Positions 23,630 to 34,789 of a stretch of 64,000 bases of DNA are shown here, one piece after another. The stretch is from NCBI GenBank assembly GCA_015680685.1, contig MNCI01009117.1, positions 64,001-128,000 on the forward strand. The letters run 5' to 3'. Origin of the DNA: Gnetum montanum (Eukaryota; Streptophyta; Gnetopsida; Gnetales; Gnetaceae). Both the position numbers and the translations under genes were made by a program. The stretch's first letter is position 1; each line of letters starts with the position of its first letter. The notes under the pieces are model-generated. The model was not told the DNA's origin. It saw nothing but the letters and a program-made list of their open reading frames with translations, and did no database searches.

Positions 23630-26600
23630 TAGAAGGCCATGTTTTGTGGAAATAATGCTATTAGGTGAGTTTCGGCATCAATCAAGGCTATTTCTGGGTT
23701 GTTTGGACACAAAAAACAAGTGTTTTGAGGCTTTCATGCTAGGCCTAGCATTGAAACAAGGACCCTCTACATGGAAACCAAGGAAAATAAGTTTTGGAAT
23801 GCTTAGAGTTCCAAAATTGAGGTTCTAAGACCTTCCCAAGGCAATGTAGGGTCAGATCTATCAAAACTAGGCACTCTAAAGGTCTGTAAAGGGCAAAAAG
23901 TAGTTTTGGAGCCTTCTCTCTCTCTACCCCTCCCTCCCTCCCTCCCCCTGANNNNNNNNNNNNNNNNNNNNNNNNNNNNNNNNNNNNNNNNNNNNNNNNN
24001 NNNNNNNNNNNNNNNNNNNNNNNCCCAACACTTGTTTCCAAAGGTCAAAAATGGTCAAATAGGCAGTTGAAGCCCAGATCTAGAACTTGTGCATCTTTTT
24101 GCTTCATTTTGATGTGATTTGAGGCAATTCTGAAAGTCAAGATTTGTCAAAATGACTTCTCCTTTCCCTTTTTTCCATGCTAATCATAGTATCCTCAACA
24201 TGAAAAAATAAAGGAACACTTATTTTATAAACTCAAAGTGCTTCAATGGCACTTTCACCAAGTTTCTAGGCCCCTAGGGCTATAGACTCTGATTCTACAA
24301 GATTCTGGTAGATTTTAAACATATTTGAAGGTTGTTTAAGGGTACTTAAGGTCTTCCTCCCTTGTTTCCACACTATAGGAGTTACTCTAGCATGGAAGAA
24401 TGGGGGGGAATGGGTTTTGAATTTTGAAATAAGGTCAAACAAGCAAAATCTTGAAGCTATGAGGTCTTGGGCTTCTTTAACATACATCTTTAGATTCTGG
24501 GAGTGTTATCTTACAACCAAAAATGGAAAACTAACTTTTCCCCTTTGTGTCCACACTATAGAACTTACTCTAGAATGGAAGAAGAAATAATCCTAGATCT
24601 AGGCCAATTTGAATCACAATCGACTATGCATGTTACCTTCCAAAGTTACTAGGGCCAAGGGCTATCTCTCCATGTCAAAATTTGGTAGTTTTGAGCATCC
24701 CTAATTGGTTTTTTATCTTCCCCCATTTTTCACACTACGGATGGAGAGCTTACCATTTTTTGGCCACTTGGGATTAGTCTTGTAAAGTTTAAAGGCTCCA
24801 ATGTCTACTACCAGGGTTCTAGAGTACATAAAAGGTCATTTAATATCATTTTGAGATGTTTAGGAGTCCCAAACAAGTCTCCCCTTGCATTTCCATGTTA
24901 GGGATATTATCCTCAACATGGAAAAATGGATCATCAGCATGTATCTTAGATCTAAGCCAATTTTGACCTCAATCAACTATGCATGTCAACCTTTGGGGCT
25001 ACTAGGGTCGAGCACTAGGGTTTCATGTCAAGTTTTGGAAATTTTGGGTATTTCTAATCATTTTTTTGGATTTCCCAATTTTCCACATTAGGACTAGAAT
25101 GTTTAGCATGGAAAACTAGGGGGAAATCATTTTTAGCCTTTTGACATTAGTTTCCTAAAGTTTGAAAGCTCTAGAGGATGTCAACAATATCCTAGAGTGC
25201 TTGCAAGTTCAATTAATGTTGTTCTGAGATATTTATGGCCTCCAAATGAGTCTTCCCCTTAATCTCCATGCTAGGAAACATGGAAGGGGATCCCCAGCAT
25301 GGAAACACCATAAAACGCAAATCTAGCCTAGTTTTAACTTTAATCGACCATGCATGTATGCTTCTAGGGCTACTGGGGTTGAGGACTAGGGTTTGAAGTC
25401 AAAACTGATCAGTTTGGAGTTTTCTAGATGGTTTTTGAGCTTCCCCCTCTTTTCCATGGTGGGGATGGTATGCCCAACATGGAAAACTAGGGGAAAATAG
25501 ATTTTCACCTTTTTGCATCATTTTTGGCTATGCATGTAGGCCCCTGAGGTTGCTAGTAATAATTATGAATTCCTGGTGATAAAATGTTATNTAGGGGGGA
25601 AGATTTTTGGCCATTTATGATCACTTTCGATCATGCATGTAGGCTTCTACAATTGTTGGTGTTAATTGTTGATACTTGATGTCAAATTTTGGTTTTTTCA
25701 AGGGTCATTAGGCATTTGTTAGGATTTCCCCATTTTTCCATGCTAGGGCTTCCATGCTCAGCATAAAAAACTAGGGGAAATGACTTTTTAAATTTTTATG
25801 ATCAATCTGGCTATGCATGAGTGTCCAAAGGGTTGCTGAAGTTATGCACCAATGCCTAAGGTTAAGATTTGGTTATTTTGAAAGTTGTGATGAGGTTTTC
25901 AAGCTTCTCCCTTTTCATCCATGATAAGGGTGTAAGGCTCAACATGGAAGAGATGTCCCTTAGTCAAGAAAGTCAAATCTAGGCCAAATCAACAACATAT
26001 GAACTATGAATGTCAACCTCTAGGGTTGTCTATGTCAACAATCATTGTTGGGGATCAATATTTGATCAGTTTGAAATGGAGATGGTAGTTTTGTGCCATA
26101 TTTGACCACTTTTGGGGCTTTTAAAAGCTCCAGAGTCTTCTAGCAAGTCTACGGGTTACCAGGCATCAAGAAATAGTCATTAGGTAATCAATTTAGGTCA
26201 TTTTTAACTTTCCCTAATCAATCCATGTTGAGCATGAGAGACTTGGCATGGAAGAAGCCTCCCACAACATGGAAACCACCAAATCATAGATTTTAACCAA
26301 TTTTGATCAATTTTTACTAGGTTTGGTGGGGTTCCAAGGCTGTTAGAGATGCTTGGAGGGGTTCTAAGTCATGTGAGCTCATCTCAAAGGGGGGTAAAAC
26401 TTAGGCTAGATGGGTGTTGGAGTGGTAAGAGTGGGTGTTTTCCCTCTTCTTCCACACTAAGCACTACTATCCTAGTATGGAAACCCATGGTGTCTAGCTT
26501 TGTTCATGTCTCACCCACTTTTGAAAACCCAGAGTTGAAAAAGATAGGTTTGGATCACTAAAAATAGCAAAATATTTGTAATTTAAAACTTTGCAAAATA

Positions 26601-26660
26601 GGAGGCATGTTTCCATGCTAGGCATGGTATCCCCAACATGGATGCATGGGGGTTAAGGTT
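23630..26660. repeat. Degenerate ~180-bp tandem array, about 14 copies
   Basis: A unit recurs about every 180 bp (near 24170, 24366, 24548, 24727, 24889, 25080, 25262, 25446, 25735, 25915, 26220, 26445, 26610). Each contains (T)TTTCCATGCTAGGG, often facing AGCATGGAAAACTAGGGG so that a stem can form, then a GACTATGCATGTNGGCTTCTAGGG-like part and a TTTGG(T/A)..TTTNGAG part. Interrupted by a 72-N gap (23952-24023) and one N at 25591. The same array lies upstream of RT in the second Tat-like copy (58.85-60.96 kb). Confidence 0.85.
23952..24023. other. Assembly gap (72 N)
   Basis: Run of N next to a CT/CCCT-rich low-complexity tract (23922-23951). Frames crossing it are not meaningful. Confidence 0.95.
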
Positions 26661-28499
26661 TTCATAAGGTTGTAAGTATCAAATTAGAAAAAATTTCAAT
26701 GTTGATGCAATTTTTGGTCAAGAGAGAAGGCCCAGGGTGGGACCCACAATCCAAGAATTTAAAATTTTAAAAAGTGAAGTTGTTTACCATCCAAAACCAA
26801 CATGAACTAGAATTTCTACCCTTTTCACTTCAGTGCACTAGTAGTTATGCTACACTAAATTAGTAGCTAGGATTTCAAGATGTGTGTTTAGGTTTTAGAT
26901 AAGTTTTATATGTCAATTTTTGCAAGTTTTGATCACAACTATCATTCTACAACAATAGTGCATTAGAGGAGAGCTTTGGTAGAGGTTCTTATGGTAGAAG
27001 AAACTAATTTTCAGCATGGAATCCTTCCATCTTCCTCACAGCTAGCATTAATCTCCCATCCTTCTTAGTTTTTAGTCATTCCTAGTGTTGAGCCTACCAT
27101 GATGACAAAGCAACAAGGGGAAAAGAGTTGAAACCTTATGATCTACAAGGTGGATGAAGGTGCATGGGAGCTAGAGGAAGCACCTAGGCTCATCTCCATC
27201 CTATCTTCTCATGTTACTACTCCAAGGTAGGCAGTTTCCCCTATTTTTGCCTTTATTTCTTATGGCTTTTCTACTTTTTTGCTTCTTATGTGTTAAGGCT
27301 ATTTTTTCTAGGTCTACTCTAGTAGAGGGATTAAAAAATTTCTTGATGAAATCCCACCTCCTATTTTGGCTATTTCCACATGGATCCATGGTCATGTCAT
27401 TGCTTTAGCTTTTGTAGATTCAATTTTGAAAATAGGGCTTGTTGTCTCATGGTTTTCTTCCCAATATTTTGAGGTGTGGCTAATTTTTCATATCTACACC
27501 TTAGGATTTGTCAGAATTAAAATTCAACAAAATCCTACCCCATTATTTTGGTGTCAATTTCAATGGCTTTCAATGGTTTTAGCTATTTCGACTATTTCCA
27601 TGGCTATATGAAATTTAGATTTTGAGGTTTTTGATGTTTTAGCATGAAAAAGCAAGCAATGTTGTATATTTTTTCTTGGGAGAATGGCTGCACATTTGTG
27701 AACTTGAAGGTTATGGGTTTGTATCCCTTTGTTTAGGCTTTCTAATAGAGGTTTTCTTGTTTAATTTGGATTCATAGCGATGAAGTTATGGTTGTTTTCC
27801 TAATGTTGCGTAGATAGGCTATTTGTGCCACTTTTGTAATTTCATACAATTTTGTAAATTTTTTTAAACAAATGAAACAAATTTTGGCTATTTTCTAGTG
27901 ATTTTTAAATAGGCTTTGGTCTCAACTTTCCAATGGAGGTGGAATCACTCCAATTGGACTTAAAACAAATTTTTTATGACTTGGTTACTAAGTATGTGTA
28001 AGAAGGATGGTTGTGTCATTTTCGTATTATTGTCCAAATTGACAAAATTTTCCAAAATAAGTGGCAATTATTTTGAATTTTTTCTAAGCATGGATGTGTA
28101 GGGCTCAATTTAATCTTTCAAATGAATTTTTGATGAATTTTTTACAAACCCTACATGAAAAGGGATAAATGTTGACAGCTATGGTTTTGGCTAAAGTTTT
28201 TCATGCTTTATGGATATATGGTTATACTTTTTTGGTTTTAATGGTCATGGCTACAAGGTTCATAATTTCAAGATTCTTTTCATGTGGATTCACTAAAATC
28301 AAAGTATAAACAAATTTTTTTAAATTGATTGGTTATGGTTGTGTGAATAAGGCAAAATTATGGTCATAGAACACTACCAATTTAGAAATGGAAGTGCTTG
28401 ATATGTATAAATTATATTTCTTTTGTCAATAGGTAAAACTAATGATTAATTTTTTTAAAAAAAAGAGAAAAATATTTTTCTATTTTTATCAAGCTTTTA
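26661..28499 (+). other. T-rich region with one possible plus-strand exon
   Basis: Sequence between the 180-bp array and the 31-bp array. A coding-like segment at about 27109-27226 (reads IYKVDEGAWELEEAPRLI then SILSSHVTTP, with one upstream stop) ends CCAAG followed by GTAGGC, a good plant 5' splice consensus. Downstream sequence is strongly T-rich on this strand, as plant introns are. No family was recognised. It may be a captured or antisense ORF inside the Tat-like element. Confidence 0.3.
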
Positions 28500-28815
28500 T
28501 TATGGCTACATGGTTTTTTCTAAGTTTATGATGCTTTTTCTAAATTTGTGCATAGTTTAGATCTTTGTTTTCCAAATTTATGCATGCTTTGCATAATTTA
28601 GATGTTTTTTCTAAACTTATGCTTGATTTTTCTAAATTTATGCATAATTTAGATGCTATTTTCTAAGTTTAGGCATAACTTCCATGTTTTTTTTTTCAAA
28701 TTTATGCATAACTTAAATGCTTTTTCTCTAAATTTATGCATAATTTGCATGTTTTCTTCCAAATTTATTCATGATTTAGATGCTTTTTCTACGTTTATGC
28801 ATAATTTAGACTAAG
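28500..28815. repeat. ~31-bp tandem repeat
   Basis: About nine degenerate copies of TTTATGCATAATTTAGATGC followed by TTTTTCTAAA, spacing 30-33 bp where measured (28699-28800). The palindrome-like core is TTATGCATAA. Confidence 0.85.
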
Positions 28816-28854
28816 ACTTAGTTTTGGGCTATAAAATTTTGGCTATAAAGGCTA

Positions 28855-29315
28855 TAAAATATGGTAACAATGCTTTCATGGAATTTCTTAAGCTAATTTA
28901 GATAAACATCTAAGAGCTTTTTACAAAGGCTAATTTCACCTTTGACTTAGGAAGTTCTTTCTAAATTTGTTAAGTAATTCCAGTTAGTCATGATGTAAGG
29001 TTATGCAAGGTTGTAATAATGTTTTCTTGTGGAATTACTTCGACTAATTTAGAAAAACACCTTAGAACTTTTTATCGAGACTAATTTCATCTATAATAAG
29101 ATGTTTTGTCTAAATTTGCTAAGTAACTCTAATAGGTCATAGTGTTTTTTCTTTGAAAGGTTGTAATAATTTTCTTTTTTTGTGGGATTTCTTAAGCTAA
29201 TTTAGATAAACACCTTAGATCTTTTTATGAAGGCTAATTTCACCTTTGACTAGGATGTTTTTTCTAAGTTTGTTAGGAAATTTCAATTGATCATAATGCT
29301 TTTGTGCTTTGCTTC
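28855..29315. repeat. ~152-bp tandem repeat, 3 copies
   Basis: The landmark GCTAATTTAGATAAACA recurs at about 28892, 29043 and 29196 (spacing 150-154). Each copy continues with CTTAGAGCTTTTT, GGCTAATTTCACCTTTGACT, TTTCTAAATTTGTTAAGTAA and GGTTGTAATAAT. Confidence 0.85.
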
Positions 29316-29345
29316 ATGCAAGATCTTTTTAAGGTATGTCCTCAT

Positions 29346-29757
29346 CATAGTGGAGCTAGTCAATATCTTATGCTACAATGGTCATTCCAAGACGAACACC
29401 CCACCACATGAGATGCCTTTTGGGAAACTCTCATTGTGGTTCCAACCTGGTGCAAGGGACTTCCTTGCCTACCTCCTTAGGAACTTCACTGTGATGCTAT
29501 GATCACATTTATCTATGGATGTAGCTAAGGTTGTTGTCGATAATGGCCTTCCATATCTATCCTTGAAAGTCATGGAGTCGGAATCTCCACAAGTTTAATA
29601 TATTTTATGTTTTAGTTTTTGTTTTAAGTTATGATTTTGGCTACGGCTTACTAATTGGTTATATGTTGTTGCATTTTAGGCCTTAGGAGACATTGGCGGC
29701 CCTAACAGTGAGGGTGGGAATGACCCACCACTTCCTCCTCCAAATGTCACTCAATAG
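29346..29757 (+). other. Possible two-exon coding remnant on the plus strand
   Basis: 29346-29595 reads ELVNILCYNGHSKTNTPPHE, MPFGKLSLWFQPGARDFLAY and onward, with one stop, to VDNGLPYLSLKVMESESPQ. After a short T-rich stretch with a branch-like TTACTAAT and an acceptor TTGCATTTTAG (ending 29679), 29680-29757 reads ALGDIGGPNSEGGNDPPLPP then PNVTQ and a stop. The donor would be CACAA/GTTTAA, which is weak. No family recognised. It runs opposite to gag-pol of the surrounding Tat-like element. Antisense extra ORFs are known in some Tat elements, so that is one reading; a captured host fragment is another. Confidence 0.3.
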
Positions 29758-30069
29758 CCTCCTTTAGTTTAGCTTGTTGGCTATTTTTTTTTGTCCTTAT
29801 GTTGATGGCTGTGATTATCCAAGACTATCTTATGGATGGTTGTTATTCCTTGACATTCTTTACTACACATTGTGGTCATGGCTATGTATGTTATGGACAT
29901 TTTACCTCTAAATTTAAATTTTTGTCTTATTTTAGGCTATATGTATCTAAAATAAATGTTTTAAATATTGTAAACATTGAAAATGGCTATGTTAATATTT
30001 TGGTTATAACATTAAATAGCTAATCATTGCAATAATAGGCTAAGAAAAGAGAGATATAATAATAATAAA

Positions 30070-30420
30070 AGGGATGTTTGCTAGCTTTAGGCCATCACAT
30101 GCACAGGTTATATAGTTTTGCTAGTTTAAGGCCATGATGTGTCATAATATGTTGACATTACCTTTGCCAATTTAGGACCATGGTAGGTCATGTTGCATTG
30201 TTTTGGTAGACATTGCCAGTTTAAGGTCATGGGGGACTATCATGCCAATTAAAGGTCTTAGCAGACCATAATGCCAATTTAACGTCTTAGCAGATGGGGA
30301 TGCTAGCTTAACATCTTAGTGGACAAGGATACTAGTTTAAGGTCATAGTGGACTAAGAAACTAGTTTAAGGTCATAGTAGAGTGGGATGCTAGTTTAAGG
30401 TCACAGCAGACCATGTATGA
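30070..30420. repeat. 29-bp minisatellite, about 10 copies
   Basis: Seven regular 29-bp units at the 3' side (TGCTAGTTTAAGGTCATAGT plus GGACTAGGA consensus) preceded by longer, more diverged ones. It shares its monomer with 23285-23380 and, in opposite orientation, with 45860-45945. Confidence 0.85.
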
Positions 30421-30879
30421 AAATGATGTATAGTTATAATGTTTTTTCAATGTTTAGTAAAAATAAAGAAAGGTTTTAGTAAATAGGTAAAAATGCAAAT
30501 AAACTTAGGTGACATTCATAGGCTATAAAAAGTAAAACAAAAAATGCATAAAAAGATATAATAATCTTCAAAAGAAAATTAAGCCTACATGGCTATTGAT
30601 GCATCTAGTCATAAGCGGCATGGGAAGGTTAAGGTAAACTTCACTTGTGCAAATTCTTCCTAATCTTTGCAAGATTAGGAAGTGAGTAAGGCCTACTTTG
30701 CACTAGCTTATATTCATCATCCCCTTTTCTTACAATGTTAAAGGAAGTTCATCCCATAATGTATCCTATTTTCATCATTGGCTTTCTTGGGTTTTTGCTC
30801 TTCATGGCTAGAAGCTTCTTCTTGAAGCTCTCCTACTCTATGTCTACATTCTTGACAACTAGGGGAACCAGATTATCAC

Positions 30880-31215
30880 CATGAATGATGATTTAACCTC
30901 CCTCATAAGGAAGGTGAATTTCGTGATGGATGGGAGAGGACATAGCTTGTAATTGAACCAACCAAGATCTTCCCAAGATTAGGTTGAATCCTATCTCTTA
31001 CAGCACCAAAAAATTGGTGGTTGTGGGGAATTGCTCCCTAGCTAAAAAATCCTAGGAGATAGACCCCTTGATGGAAACTCTTGATCCATTAAATGACTTA
31101 AGAGTTGTGGTGGTTGTAAGTTGTATTTACTCAATTAGGCCCAAGTTCTCAATGATGGTGCATGGAATGACATTGGTTGTAACTCCATCATCAACATGCA
31201 CCTAATGGATTTTAA
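30880..31215 (-). pseudogene. pro: Aspartic protease remnant of the Tat-like element
   Basis: Minus-strand translation shows VDDGVTTNVIPCTIIENLGL (active-site loop D-D-G in place of D-S/T-G), then TTTTTLKSFNG, and further on NLILGRSWL, the counterpart of the LGRPWL segment in plant gypsy proteases, followed by MSSPIHHEIHLPYEGG. Several stops are present. It would cut the Gag-Pol polyprotein. It follows gag (31.5-33.4 kb) directly, but RT is found only about 8 kb further on at 22.7 kb, after minisatellites and a 180-bp array. Confidence 0.7.
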
Positions 31216-31499
31216 ATTTCTCTATGTGTATGGTTATGAATAAAGGGGTTTTGGTTACTTTTCCATTTTGGGGATTAACCTTAATATCACTATAGCAACA
31301 TGTTAAGGATGTTGACTTCTCCCCTTTTGGTGAGGGAGGAACCATCACGAATATGGATGGCTTCCTCATTAGTAGGAATATCCTCACTAATGGGTATGGA
31401 AGTCAACATTTTGACTAGTGTCTCATAATGTATAGAGAAAGTCATGATTAGGTCATATAAGCTTAAAGTTATGTCTTTTCTGCTTGAGTAATTACCTAA

Positions 31500-33430
31500 C
31501 TTGGTTCATTACACTAATAAAGTTCTTATCATTGGCTATGGGCTTGTCACTTTGGTTGTGCTTTACCCCCTCCATGCAACCAAAAATGCCAACTTTGACT
31601 TTAGGCTATGGTTGTTGTGAGTCTTCCTTGTTTTTTCGATTGTGGGCTTTTTGGTCCTCCTATGGCTTGCTAGTTGAAGGTGTTGGGGTAGAGGAGGTCA
31701 TGGGTATAGCTGAATTGGAAGTAACCTTTGGTGGACCCACTTCCTTTTGTGCCTCCATCTACTTATCATTCTTGTTGTCAGGCTTTTGCTTATGCTTCTT
31801 TCTTTAAAGTTTCTTGGTTGTTAATCATTGGCTATGAGGAAGAGGCAATAGCATTAGCTACCACAAGAGTTCATTGCCATGTTGGTTGGGCTATGGCTAT
31901 TTGGATTGTATTGGGGTGGGGGACCTTGATGACAAAAGGTTCCCTTGGAGGCACTCATGACAATACTCTTATGACAAAGGGGGTTCTTGAGCTATGGGAA
32001 GCTAAAGAATCCCTTTCATCATAGAGGGGTACTTGAATCATGAATGGCTCTCTTAGGAGTCTCTTATTGTCATCAATGTTGAATGTTGAAAAAACAAAAG
32101 GATTGTCATTAGCATTCAATGGGTCCTTATGGAAAATCCTTCAAACTGGGCAACCAAATCCTCCAAAGAGGATATGGATCCTCTAGGTAATGCATGGTAT
32201 TAATCAAGTGTTTTCTAAGTCAAAGAGATAGGTAAAATCCTCATGATGGTATGAGCCCATGGCTGAAAGAGTAAACATTCAAATCAAAATGTAATAAGGT
32301 GAGCATTAGGATCATCTTCTCTATTATATTTTGTAAATTAGGGAATAGGGATGCCAAGAGGAAGTGTCAAGGGTGGAACTACAAGAATTATGGGATCATC
32401 TTGGTAGAAGTTCATAATCTTGACAGTTTGTGTGGTAGAGGCTTTAAGCTTTTTCAACTCCTCCATCAAGTCTTGGATCATTTGGAAGGCTTGATCTAAG
32501 CCTCACAATGGCCCCATAGGTTGTGGAGTTTGCACATATGGCTATGGAATTTTTTCTAAGGCTTGTGACCTCACTATGGGTTGCATGACAAAAGGAAGAG
32601 GTTGTGTTATGGTTGTGGCTTGTGGGCCAAAAAAAATAAAAGGATGTTTGTGTTGGTACTTGAGACACAAATGGGACAAATGAGGGTGTGTGACCCTTGT
32701 GTTGCTTGGGAATCCATACTAGGCCCCATGTGAGTAGTCAATGTATTTTTTATGGTAAAAATCTTCGTTGATGATTTTATATATCAAGATTGTGTTGTAA
32801 ATGATATTGATGTGTTATAGATTATTGTTTGTGCCATTGGCTGAATGTGATGTGTTGCTATAACTAGTGTGGGATTTGCCATAGTAGTGTAGGAAGGAGT
32901 GGAAAATGGTGGCATCATGCAATTGGAGAAAAAAAAAGCATTAGAGGAAGGTGCTATGACCTTGGGGATATCTGTTGGCATAACCCTCCCAAGATTTTTT
33001 TAGGCTCAAATTCTACCTTAAATTCATCCTCCTCTTCCTATTATTCCTTAGATCTATGCTTGTCATCTTCCTCTTCCATGGTAATCAATTGGGCTAGGAT
33101 GCTATCATAGGTGTCGTTAAGGAAAATTTGGTCATACGAGAAAAGGATGTACTCTTTCCCACTCCTATGTATGAGCTCAAACTCCCTCTTGGCCTCTACT
33201 TACATACATGGAATTAGCATGTCTACTTGTATTTTAGCACAAATGAAGTTATAATGATCTTCATCTATGGCTCAAAATCAAGTCTCTTCCCTCTGACGTT
33301 CAAAGATCGCCTACACTCATTGATGAAAAGGTCTTTGGGATCATAGACCCTTATGGCTTGTTGGCTATGATCTTTGCCAATGAGAGTGAAGGGCAATTTG
33401 GTGGACTATTGCAAAGACATGACTATAGTG
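31500..33430 (-). pseudogene. gag: gag remnant of the Tat-like element
   Basis: N-terminal part near 33430-33000 (PFTLIGKDHSQQAIRVYDPK, then DLFINECRRSLNVRGKRLDF). A proline/threonine/glutamine-rich middle lies at about 32980-32450. The retrotransposon gag core lies near 32325-32080 (REDDPNAHLITF, QPWAHTIMRILPISLT, LDQYHALPRGSISSLEDLVAQ), which fits the W-x-L-P-x-S-L and Y-x-x-L-P-x-G-S-I pattern of the family. Multiple stops. Upstream on this strand lie a repeat-rich leader and an LTR-like segment (34.8-36 kb). Confidence 0.65.
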
Positions 33431-33589
33431 CTGATAATGACTTAAAATAGGCTATAAATGGTAAAATAGAAGTAGGTTCCAATGAATGGAATTCAAAAAA
33501 TTTCCAAAGAGACAAAAATAGCTGAAAATGAGGTACTTACTATAATTAGTAAGTAGGGGATAAGGGGGATTTACCCCTTTACTAGAAAT

Positions 33590-34750
33590 GGAAACTTGGA
33601 AATGTTGGTTTCAACCCTCTCCCAAGTTGGCCTCCCAACTACCTCTACACTAGGTATGGCAAGGGGGGATAGAAGGAGGATGAGATAATGGAAATATCAT
33701 ACCTTCTAACTCAATGTTAATGAGGGGGAAGGCTGAAAACCAAAGTGGAAAGTTTGGATTTTTTCCATTGAAACTAGATTTTAGCAAGCTATCAATTTTC
33801 TTAGCTTCAAAAAATAGGAGGGGAAGCTAACTTCTGAAAGTTTGGTGATTCCTAGAAGGGCTATACCACCAACTTTAGAAGCTGAGAAAGATTGAAATTA
33901 GTAGCAAAAAGAAAAAGGAAAAAGGTTTCAATGCTATCCTTGGAGGAAAAAATTCATAGTAATTACTATAAAAAGTTACCACCCAACCACCTACAACTTC
34001 CATGCTGCAATTTTGATCACAAGGAAGAAAGGGTAGCATTAATCTTCTTGAAGGTCTTAGTGGGATACCAATGTTAACCTTGAAATTCATTGCAATTGCT
34101 ATGAAAATCTTGAAAACCTAAACACTTGCAACTTCTACACTAGGCTTTGATTGCAAGGGGGAATGGATTACAACATTGGGTTTTGAGAAATTTCATGGAA
34201 AAAATTTAAAATATTTGTAACTTGCAATGGTGTTAAGCTTCTTCCAAGCTGGCCCCCCAAATGCATCTATGCTAGGTATGGTAGTGGGAAAAAGAAGGGA
34301 AGTGAGATGATGAAAATTTCACACCTTCTAATCCAACATTGGAGAGAAGGGGGAGAAAGTTTGAAGGCCAAATGGAAACCTAGTAGTTTCCAAAAAATAG
34401 TTTTGATATGCTACCAACTTTCACCACAAAGGATGGGAAAGTAGATTTGGTTAGTTTGAAAACCAACATTAGTTTTGTGGCAAAAATGTGGTAGCAAAGT
34501 TTAATGGTTGTTAAGGCTTTCACATTAGCTTTGTTTTGGAAATTCACAGCAAATGTTATGAAATTTTAGCACCCCAAACCACTTACAACATCCATGCTGA
34601 GGCTTCTGCCATATGAAGGTAAGCACAACATTGGATTTCCAAGGTTTTGGTAGCAGAAATGCAAGTTTATTGCTAAGGAACAACATTGGCAATATGGCTA
34701 ATAGATTTTTAGCATAGAATTTTGGTAGAGGCCCTCCTTCTAATGCCAAC
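33590..34750. repeat. Leader repeats of the Tat-like element (~610-bp duplication)
   Basis: 33596-33735 and 34217-34365 are clear duplicates (CAAGTTGGCCTCCCAACTACC/CAAGCTGGCCCCCCAAATGC, CTAGGTATGG, ATACCTTCTAACTCAA/ACACCTTCTAATCCAA). Weaker repeats are centred on CACTTGCAACTTC(T/C)A(C/T)(A/G)CT (33985, 34128, 34585). Lies between the LTR-like segment and gag on the minus strand, i.e. the 5' untranslated leader. Confidence 0.65.
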
Positions 34751-34789
34751 AAAAACTATTATGATTGAAAATATCAGTCACTGGAGAAA

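Noticed and set aside
23745-24048. Open frames crossing the N run at 23952-24023
   Set aside because: Most of their length is undetermined sequence inside a tandem array.
23630-26660. CRISPR-like array
   Set aside because: Regularly spaced motif, but units are tandem and homologous throughout, degenerate, without unique spacers, in a plant retroelement.
31484-32024. Plus-strand hydrophobic open frames suggesting a membrane protein
   Set aside because: They are the antisense of the minus-strand gag; the gag reading has recognisable family motifs.
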